Source: an uncultured Clostridia bacterium
Lineage (GTDB): Bacteria > Bacillota > Clostridia > Oscillospirales > Oscillospiraceae
DNA length: 64,000 bases
Direction of reading: 5' to 3'
Assembly (NCBI GenBank): GCA_946550725.1
Contig: CAMNQX010000002.1
Location: forward strand, 62,001-126,000
Part shown: piece by piece, positions 59,501 to 64,000 of the stretch
Numbering within the stretch: position 1 is the stretch's first letter
How the letters are laid out: each line of letters begins with the position of its first letter
Notes under the pieces: generated by a model
Seen by the model: only the letters and a program-made list of their open reading frames with translations
The model's database searches: none
What the model was told of the DNA's origin: nothing
Made by a program: the position numbers and the translations under genes

Positions 59501-62359
59501 GACTCCGCGGATGGCCAGCCCATGGAGGTGGAGGTCACATGGGATGAAGTGCCCGCCGAATGGTATAACTTCCCCCAGGAAAAGACCCGCGTTCTCAACG
59601 GCACGGTGGATCCCGACCTGCTTTCCGATCCCACCCTCCAGCCCACCGTCACCCTGAAGTTCGCCTACTCCCAGTCGGTGGACACCATTTCCATGGTCAC
59701 CGCCGTGAGCGTGCTCCCCGTTCTGCCCGAAACCGTCACCGTTCAGTTTGACGACGGCACCAGCGGCCAGCGCACCGTCTCCAAGTGGTATGTCAAGGGA
59801 GACGACGCAAAGACCACCCTCACCGCCGCTAACTTTGCCACGCCGGGCATTGTGGAGCTTGAAGGCGACATCGTGGGCATCGACCGCGTCAAGGCTTCCG
59901 CCTCTGTCCGCGTGGCGCAGGCGACCTCCAGCAGCACCAACCTGGCTCTGAACACCAACTCCACCGCCAACATCTTCCCCTTCGCGCTGGCTTTCTGGAG
60001 TTCCGGCGACAACAACCCCTATCAGGCCATCAAGGGCCAGACCAGCGCCAGTACCGCCAAAACAGACCGCTGGAGCGACTGGGAGAGCGGCACCTACCAC
60101 ACCGATCCCAAGCCGTGGATCGGCGTAGCCTTTGAAACCAGCACCGACGGCGTGACTCGTCAGGCCGGACAGGTGCTCACCCTGGTCCCCCACATGGTGA
60201 ACAAGGCCAAGGTCATGTTTGTGGATGAAAACGGCGACACCACCGGCGCCGTCACTCTCCCGCAGGACTACAAGCTCCAGTATTACACTGGCCCTGTGAC
60301 GGATCTGACCTTCGACACCAGCTTGACCATTGAGGGCGACGCGACTAAGATCAATGGCAACGGCCGCGTCCGTAAGTGGACCGGCAGCCCCCTGCTCAGC
60401 GACGCCAACTGGGCCGATGTGACCGTTAAGGGCACTCAGCCCGCCGCTCCTTCCGCCAACGGCCAGATGCTGGAGGTGGAGTTCGAGCCGGTCAGCACCG
60501 CCATTCTCCGCGTCCTGGCCACCCCCAAGTCCAGCAAGTGGGTGGGCGTTCAGGCTCTGGAGGTCTACGGTCTCAATCCTCCCACCGCCAACAGCAACTT
60601 TACCGCCACGGTCAAGCTGGGCGGTGAAGACGTGAAGTCGCAGTTCACCACCCAGACCATCGACGGCAAGGAGGTCAAGGTCCTGGAGCGCACCCTGCCC
60701 GCCAACAGTGACGCCACCGCGGACATCCCCCAGCTGGCTGTTACCGCCACGGACAACGCCTCCATCTCCGTGGTCCAGGCCGTGCGCGTGCCCGGCGTGC
60801 CTGAGGCCGGACGGGCCTGGGCCCAGGCCGTGGTCACCTCCGAGGACGGCTCCAAGACTGAGACCTACATCGTCAAATTCACCCGCGAGGGCGCGGCCGC
60901 CGGCTTCTTCATCGAGCTGGACGAGAAGTTCCCCACTGACAAGCTGCAGCTGGTGGACGCCTCCGGCCACCCCGTCACCGGCGGCACGCCCAACGCCGAG
61001 ATCACCATTCAAACGGCCAGGGGCTATCAGAGTCAGGTCTGGGTGGAGATCACCGAGGGTGACCGGCTGGGTCAGCTGGTCACCGTCACCAACAACAAGT
61101 TCCTGATGCCCGCTGCCAGCGTGCATGTGTACGGCAGCGCCATGGCCATCACCTACAAGATCCAGTACCTGCTCAACGGCGGCAACTTCACCGGCGATCC
61201 CCGCGTCACCTACAACGTCGAGACCGCCACCTTCTCCGTCAACGATCCCACCCGTCCCGGTTACACCTTCCAAGGCTGGATCGGCGGCGGCTTGACGCAG
61301 CCCACCAAGGGCCTCACCATCACCCAAGGCTCCATCGGTGACCGCACCTACACCGCCGTGTGGGAGGCCAACGCCACCATCGGCGGAGGCGGCGGCAACA
61401 ACGGCGGCGGCAGCGTCTCCGTCCCCGTGGGCGACGTGACCGTCACCACCAAGAACCCCGACGGCTCCACCACCGTGACTACCACCACCTCCGGCGGCCT
61501 GGTCTCCGCCGTCACCACCGCGCCCGACGGCACCCAGAGCGCCGTCATCCAGATCCCGCAGAACAGCGGCTCCCGCGTGGACGCCGTCATGCCCGCGCTG
61601 AACGTGGACGGCGAGAACACCCCTGAGGTCTCCGTCCAGAACAACACCGGGCGGCCCCTGTCGTTGACCGTTCCCGTGAGCGGCGCCAACACCATTGTCG
61701 CCGTCCGTCAGAACGCTGACGGCAGCGAGACCGTGATCCCCTACTCCATCGTGAACGAGAACGGTCTGCGGATCAAGATCGAAGCCGGCGATCACACCCT
61801 CCGGCTGATCGACAACAAGAAGTCCTTCGACGATGTGTCCGACGGCCACTGGGCCTCCAACTCCGTGGACTTCGTGTCCAGCCGTGAGCTGTTCAACGGC
61901 ATGGGCAGCACCGCCACCTTCGCCCCCACCGCTCCCATGGACCGCGCCATGATGACCACCGTCCTGTGGCGGCTGGCTGAAAAGCCCGACGCCGACGCGG
62001 TGGAGCTGTTCCACGACGTGGTCGCCGGCTCCTACTACGAGCAGGCCGTGGCCTGGGGCGTGGCCGCCGGCGTGGTCAAGGGCACGGACAACGGCTTTGA
62101 GCCCAACGCCCCCATCACCCGGGAGACTCTGGCCGTCATGCTCTACCGCGCCGCGGGCAGCCCCACCGTGGTGGACGAGATGCCGCGCCGCTTCACCGAC
62201 GGCGACCAGGTGGCCGTCTGGGCGCAGGAAGCCATGATCTGGTGCATTCAGAACGACATCATCAAGGGCTATCCTGACAACACCCTCGGCTCTAAGGCCG
62301 TCGCGACCCGCGCGGAGGTCGCTACCATGCTCCAGCGGTTCGTTGACCATCAGATCTGA
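50588..62359 (+). CDS. Giant SLH-anchored GH84-GH2 multimodular glycosidase
   Basis: 3,923 residues from ATG 50588. Signal peptide KKKFTKVVSCLLCLAMLFSIAAPALA. Domains: GH20b-like plus GH84 catalytic barrel (about 74-545; FRGFIEGYYGNPW, catalytic Asp pair in LADDAG near 327), two F5/8-type (CBM32-like) domains (700-990), further beta and discoidin-like modules (1000-1420), and GH2 sandwich and barrel (1437-2170). The GH2 acid/base is in SLGNE near 1857 and the nucleophile in GSETASH near 1948. An invasin-like Ig, Big_4-type Ig and at least three more discoidin-like domains follow (2180-3330), then an InlB-type repeat (RPGYTFQGW near 3560), a Gly-rich linker and three SLH repeats (about 3750-3920). 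It should hydrolyse beta-GlcNAc and beta-galactosidic linkages at the cell surface. Own promoter; cotranscribed with the next gene (20-bp gap). Confidence 0.9.
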   Translation: MKKKFTKVVSCLLCLAMLFSIAAPALAVNAGGSFYEDDAIAIDAPAAGEDSDLASASELPAADPAADPFAETGEYEIYPTPHRVTYGTSTVTLPATMQVTYGAGIDQYTKDRAVEAFQQAGVSLIEGTGGSVRLNVSIKAAGDGVTTATTDLFNKYDAYKLTIDASGVTVVGKDTDAAFYGLTTVKRILQQVQNRQVKHLTVEDYADVPFRGFIEGYYGNPWTTEDRVSLMKFGGDYKQNIYFYAPKDDPKHNARWRELYTDEELETKIKPLAEAGNESKCYFGFALHPFMYNAIRFDNNYAADLQLLKDKFEQAMEVGVRQIAVLADDAGVPGGNAANYVTLMNDLTEWVSSAEMQAKYPGLKTSIPFCPNDYMGDGSSAQMQTLKNLPDSVPVIQTCGTIWGTVNNNYLNAYRNNMGDNGPFLWINWPCTDNDKTRLAMGGHDLVLKSEITDENAAYLKGIMLNPMQQSEPSKAGIFYNADYAWNVWNGDDAAERQANVWSDSFKYIDHDGPNETAESTALRELSKHMIDHSQAGGDHIYEESVELAPKLTEFRSKLNAGTLTAADIADMRAEFVTLKNAATTYKNKTTGNTRILGQRTADGYVSNQEQMAPWLDCWEDFAQATVDLLDALASDDSNTIVTKYLSGQSLLAASKTHSFQYSSEVKSARVGGRYLEPFVNALMTKVAETAQTIIDPSLLIETVITSREDTPEGGLAAVRDGDDNTAAVFKSPNSVSEGTYIGVKYNKPISLNSVRFEMGRPGNANDRFSASKLQYMDADGQWQDIPNATFGDVASVEKTGLNLTAKGVRLVATSARSNVWLGVKEIYINGQSGGTTEDPGTSTDAEKLTVSAITKSDNMSIQSGTLSNATDGNTSTEVWFAENPYKGGETSTYDKVPADAWVRVDLGSEKAIGRIVIVQDSRSAGADRMKDAILEYSTDGSTFTQIASSLNTNTIDQEVSITARYIRLKNGPAAANGWVRLAEISVYGPPPARNDADKLLYQSDAVKRITNPFGTLADDAASLAADNVMLRPGEFVGIALPGICSITKLIADYTVQPDLALLVGMNESELTEITPASAAQLFAAGDNVTDFTGLARYVRLENVGTHTLSFVLDGLSVEFDPINSGEGIAYVDANNCRPESSSDDPLAWFDGDVNTRAKFAAAQREGNWVLFDLTQPLEFRSLRATINNTDNDYPRNGVWEVSDSQDGPWTTVLTITTTLGEGQADYNNPPSTNGSTEWQHDTANYFYQENILQTPVSGRYLRYRVTSNSDNYLRFNEITINGGEYVSTFFDPTFVADPTEAGGDFTPDKLTDGDLTTGFKPNMDGETSGSLIYRVSDDTSIGQINLVQDETSGVKVSVRPTGSDSFVDLQTLTGGFSQIAVPESITGVAEIKLSWGSVTPTLYELVTVSRAAVAESGGQAPSEVETIPINSYSGDARKINFDENWKFNLGDVSGAEALVFNDAAWRTLNLPHDFSIEQEYSSAYEAESGYLPGGTGWYRKSFTVSPDWEDNKVVSIDFGGAYMETDVYLNGHKLGENKNGYNPFSFVLPAEYLNYTGENVIAVKVVNTIPSSRWYSGSGIYRSVNLTVTNPVHVARYGTFVNPVKGSGNDWTVNIKTDVQNDTASAANVTVEQAIYELDPTTYEKGAKFAETSSATAANPAAGATASVTQTISVQSPKLWNSWDRGTPNLYVLVTTVKQNGTVVDTYETEFGFRTIEFTADVGFKLNGVNTKLKGVCQHHDQGALGAEAWYRAMERQVEILMDMGCNSIRVTHNPADDGLIEICNRKGVLIIDEAFDCWDRSKNGNRYDFARFFNTEIADDNTIVGGEGRVWSQLVLETMVNRDKNAPCVIMYSLGNEILQTSPHEGFVTYAQNLTNWVKAIDTTRPVTMGDDTRTTTTGNTGIAERVNAIIAANGVIGFNYCNTRPNSGRDKMPAAHNNGWLTYGSETASHVNSRGVYNIKRDQTLNSDKLLTSYDKSRVGWGDTAAGAWWYTVRFDYNMGEYVWTGFDYIGEPTPNNGTDPGWKNGEDSPKSSFFGIIDTNGIPKDNYYLYRSMWNETDTTLHVLPTWDEEDLVISNGNVEVVAYTNAPVVRVYLNGVEVGAAKANETTTAAGHKYRTYEATALQNGGTNTFTPGSTDHGGDLTGTAMYSTFNVPYAAGTLEVKAFASESATTPISGTVGRSVVRTTSGASKLVATADRQTIKNDGRDLSYVTIDVVDAKGEIVNGATPEIKVSVTGDGVFMGLDNGVQPDHTSYLSDTRKAGAGRLVAIIQSTKEKGSFTVTATSAGLTPAAVTVSTGGAVADTGNDAPVSYDLSKTIYVQLNTEPDLPETATVTLGNGTQVERAITWNAYDKGLLATPGAEFAITGTIQGYNIPVSVGVVVLDDVVALLNYSAAVQVGQAPSLPAARPAVMADGTVVAAQFAVTWDEPDAKVYNKAGKVIVNGTAEVFGETYNVTATIRVAAPSYVDGGEATSGTIYYEAGQSVGSSANGTRPNWADGDASTVWTGSGALGYTFDTAQNVHKIALTYQGTPPTGGVTFAVSGTSYANTETANSWQTVRVTRTVSGSTVTYQMDQPFSAEAVKLTFANEVHLADVVLTTGLAVFDIGSTAELDDMKVNGQSVNASQLAAKSIKTTAVNGVINPISDHNVAVTILPENKNSQIVIVTESENHAQRAVYTVQLDAGSNPTADDDSMDYPYTKTTASAPSQQTPASGNEGPITFAVDGDESTYWHSNWNEDLSSSPNSRYIQLTLDEATELVALRYKPRPSVANGIVTKYRVEVSTNGTTFTPVAEGDWAHNTVWKLATFDAVTAKYVRLYGVETRGGSGDTPNKFMSAAEVRLVKAPDTSKIDLSEATITVEPNVFEWKNVGIRPGTGTEGATVTVTLRGQVLTLHQDYELGYENNIDPGTAYIYARAKDGTNYQGAAAATFTIVRTDALITSFRPVTIPVQPGIDPTDDLPKTVMAFTDSADGQPMEVEVTWDEVPAEWYNFPQEKTRVLNGTVDPDLLSDPTLQPTVTLKFAYSQSVDTISMVTAVSVLPVLPETVTVQFDDGTSGQRTVSKWYVKGDDAKTTLTAANFATPGIVELEGDIVGIDRVKASASVRVAQATSSSTNLALNTNSTANIFPFALAFWSSGDNNPYQAIKGQTSASTAKTDRWSDWESGTYHTDPKPWIGVAFETSTDGVTRQAGQVLTLVPHMVNKAKVMFVDENGDTTGAVTLPQDYKLQYYTGPVTDLTFDTSLTIEGDATKINGNGRVRKWTGSPLLSDANWADVTVKGTQPAAPSANGQMLEVEFEPVSTAILRVLATPKSSKWVGVQALEVYGLNPPTANSNFTATVKLGGEDVKSQFTTQTIDGKEVKVLERTLPANSDATADIPQLAVTATDNASISVVQAVRVPGVPEAGRAWAQAVVTSEDGSKTETYIVKFTREGAAAGFFIELDEKFPTDKLQLVDASGHPVTGGTPNAEITIQTARGYQSQVWVEITEGDRLGQLVTVTNNKFLMPAASVHVYGSAMAITYKIQYLLNGGNFTGDPRVTYNVETATFSVNDPTRPGYTFQGWIGGGLTQPTKGLTITQGSIGDRTYTAVWEANATIGGGGGNNGGGSVSVPVGDVTVTTKNPDGSTTVTTTTSGGLVSAVTTAPDGTQSAVIQIPQNSGSRVDAVMPALNVDGENTPEVSVQNNTGRPLSLTVPVSGANTIVAVRQNADGSETVIPYSIVNENGLRIKIEAGDHTLRLIDNKKSFDDVSDGHWASNSVDFVSSRELFNGMGSTATFAPTAPMDRAMMTTVLWRLAEKPDADAVELFHDVVAGSYYEQAVAWGVAAGVVKGTDNGFEPNAPITRETLAVMLYRAAGSPTVVDEMPRRFTDGDQVAVWAQEAMIWCIQNDIIKGYPDNTLGSKAVATRAEVATMLQRFVDHQI

Positions 62360-62379
62360 TCTGGAAGGAGGACAAACCC

Positions 62380-64000
62380 ATGAATAAACGTTTCTTGTCC
62401 CTGCTTCTCGCGCTTTTGATGTTAGTATCCATCGTCCCCACCGCCGCCTTTGCGGCGGTGGGCGACGGGGAACTCCCCGTCGAAGCCCCCGCGGCTGACG
62501 AAGACGCCCTGTCGCAGTCCGCCCCCATGATCGCAGATGAGGACGCCCCCGCCGCGCTGGCGGCAGACGACACCCCCGACGGCAATCTTTGCCGTCAGAC
62601 TGGTGTGACCGCCACCGTCTCTAATGTCGAAGCCAACACCAGCTTCACCGCAGACAAGGTCATTGATGGTGACCAGACCTCCCGTTGGTCTACCGACCAA
62701 AACGCGGCTTCTCCTTGGGTGACCATCAACTTAGGCGCGCCGCGCACCGTTTCCAGCGTCGTGACCCACTGGTGCGGCGATGACGCCACCACCGCCATCA
62801 GCGGCTATACCATTTCCGTCTCTGACAGCGGGACCGACGGTTCCTGGACCACTGTAAAAACGGTGAACAATGCTGTTTCCTGCCAGAAAAACGGTGTAAC
62901 GGCAGACAATCCTGCCCCCGCCATTGTTGACAATTTTGACCCTGTGGCCACCCAATACGTCAAAATTCAGGCCACTGGCTATCGTGATAATTGTTGGGCC
63001 TGCATGGCACTCTGGGAGGTAGAGATCTACCGCGACCACCAAACTCCCGCCGCGGCTCCGGAAAACCTCGCCCGTCTGGAGGGCGTGACCGCCACGGCCG
63101 GCAACTCCGACAGCTCTGCCCACCAGCCCGAAAAGGCGATCGACGGAGCTAAGGACAACAATTCCCGCTGGGGTACGGAGCAAAATGACCAGTGGTTCCA
63201 GCTAGACCTCCACCGGCTGTGCAGCGTTGACCAGATCAAGCTGTATTGGGAGCTGTGCAGCGTCGTTAGTTATACCGTTGAGGTCTCCAGCACCGGCAGA
63301 GATGACAGCTGGACTACCGTCTATACCCAGTCTGAACGCGTCCCCGCCTCCAAGGAACAGACGATTTCCATTACAGGGAGCAACAGCGAAAATGTCCGCT
63401 TTATTCGCTTGAAAAACATCCACTTCAGCCGCGATAATTTCGACAGCTCCATTTACGGGACCTATTACAACAGTGCCAGTCTCTGGGAGTTTGAGGTCTA
63501 CGGCGAAGCCGGAGAGCTGATCCCCAGCGCCTCCACCGTTCTTTCCAGCCTGGCCCTCACCGCCGATTCCTTCGAGATCACCGGGGGCAAGCTGGCGCTG
63601 AAGAGCAGCGTTCAGGTCCCCGCCGGCTTTACCGTCTCCTTCGCCGCCAACCTGGAGCAGGTGGTGGGCGCGGACCACACCGTCTACACCCCCCTGGTGA
63701 ACACCGTCGTTGACCTGGACGTGACTGTCTCCAATGACGACGGCTCGGACACCGCCTCCAGCGCCGCCAATTCTCCCGTCCGCGTCACCATCCCCGGCGC
63801 ACACACGGCAAACGAGGGCAACCCCAAGCCCGCCGTCATCCCCGAGATCATGGAGTGGTACTCCTCTGCTGCGGACCAGGACATGGAGTTCACCCTCACC
63901 GCCGACAGCCGCATTATCCATCGCTACGGCGCGCAGGGCAACTTTGACGCCGTGGCCAACGAGCTGACCGACGACATCAACGACCTTTTCGGCCTGGGCA
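62380..64000 (+). CDS. Secreted multimodular glycosidase, probably GH20 (3' end outside window)
   Basis: Open frame of 540 codons running off the right edge, hence absent from the track. GGAAGGAGG precedes ATG 62380. Signal peptide NKRFLSLLLALLMLVSIVPTAAFA, acidic linker, then two F5/8-type domains: about 70-215 (VIDGDQTSRWSTDQNAASPWVTINLG) and 225-380 (AIDGAKDNNSRWGTEQNDQWFQLDL). An Ig-like module follows, then AVIPEIMEWYSS...EFTLTADSRII, the usual opening of the GH20 N-terminal (GH20b) domain. A beta-N-acetylhexosaminidase is therefore likely, but the catalytic DE pair lies outside the window. Confidence 0.75.
   Translation, partial: MNKRFLSLLLALLMLVSIVPTAAFAAVGDGELPVEAPAADEDALSQSAPMIADEDAPAALAADDTPDGNLCRQTGVTATVSNVEANTSFTADKVIDGDQTSRWSTDQNAASPWVTINLGAPRTVSSVVTHWCGDDATTAISGYTISVSDSGTDGSWTTVKTVNNAVSCQKNGVTADNPAPAIVDNFDPVATQYVKIQATGYRDNCWACMALWEVEIYRDHQTPAAAPENLARLEGVTATAGNSDSSAHQPEKAIDGAKDNNSRWGTEQNDQWFQLDLHRLCSVDQIKLYWELCSVVSYTVEVSSTGRDDSWTTVYTQSERVPASKEQTISITGSNSENVRFIRLKNIHFSRDNFDSSIYGTYYNSASLWEFEVYGEAGELIPSASTVLSSLALTADSFEITGGKLALKSSVQVPAGFTVSFAANLEQVVGADHTVYTPLVNTVVDLDVTVSNDDGSDTASSAANSPVRVTIPGAHTANEGNPKPAVIPEIMEWYSSAADQDMEFTLTADSRIIHRYGAQGNFDAVANELTDDINDLFGLG

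Noticed and set aside
50624-62350. 3,908-residue minus-strand ORF
   Set aside because: It mirrors the giant glycosidase in codon register. Its product is a Gly/Val/His/Asp-rich low-complexity sequence with no domain, and the sense gene has promoter, Shine-Dalgarno and clear domains.
1-64000. CRISPR array
   Set aside because: No regularly spaced 24-40-bp repeats were found. The only tandem arrays are the kelch-coding repeats and a 14-bp duplication near 36870.
1-64000. Insertion sequences or transposase genes
   Set aside because: No DDE, serine or HUH-Y1 transposase frame with flanking inverted repeats was seen. The HUH protein at 37143 belongs to the phage replication block.

Overview
The window reads as a chromosome segment of a GC-rich (about 60%) low-motility Clostridia of the Oscillospiraceae type (Flavonifractor/Lawsonibacter/Intestinimonas-like). 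The inference rests on the FtsH, ZapA, MreCD-PBP2, U32-peptidase and RluA genes with Firmicutes-type Shine-Dalgarno sites, sigma-A promoters, SLH-anchored surface proteins and a gut-type siphophage prophage. The species cannot be fixed from sequence reading alone.

Layout. 1-16.4 kb is core chromosome: a truncated degenerate P-type ATPase-like membrane protein and rlmB (minus strand), ftsH (plus), a divergent LysR regulator/SDR oxidoreductase pair, then a housekeeping run zapA - U32 peptidase - dut - maf - mreC - mreD - PBP2 (mrdA) - GH13 glucosidase - RluA pseudouridine synthase. Two tRNA-Ser genes follow (UGA, GCU).

16.67-47.91 kb is an apparently complete 31-kb prophage integrated in the 3' end of tRNA-Ser(GCU). 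A 27-bp exact duplication of the tRNA end (attL/attR) borders it, and paired 9-bp putative integrase arm sites lie inside each end. Nearly all lytic genes run leftward from one promoter next to a three-operator immunity region: Cro-like and XRE regulators, Xis-like, replication initiator, DnaB helicase, ParA, a ParB fusion, MazG, HUH endonuclease, HNH, terminase, portal, ClpP protease, HK97 capsid, connectors, tail tube, frameshifted tail chaperone, tape measure, baseplate/tail proteins, a seven-kelch fibre, holin and endolysin. The rightward arm carries a CI/LexA-type repressor, a stand-alone restriction-like nuclease domain and the integrase, with hicAB inserted on the minus strand. The most striking unexplained signal is a 19-bp palindrome (GGTGTCCAASTTGGACACC) present seven times across the prophage. 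I did not see it in the flanking chromosome and it differs from the immunity operators. It is a candidate centromere (parS-like) or regulatory site set.

47.9-64 kb is chromosome again: the old tRNA-Ser terminator, tRNA-Thr and tRNA-Tyr separated by a structured 130-bp repeat (a second copy lies between dut and maf), then a surface glycan-degradation locus. That locus holds an SLH protein, a 3,923-residue SLH-anchored protein with both GH84 (beta-N-acetylglucosaminidase) and GH2 (beta-galactosidase-type) modules and many carbohydrate-binding domains, and the start of another secreted multi-module, probably GH20, enzyme. Together they suggest cell-surface degradation of host or dietary amino-sugar glycans.
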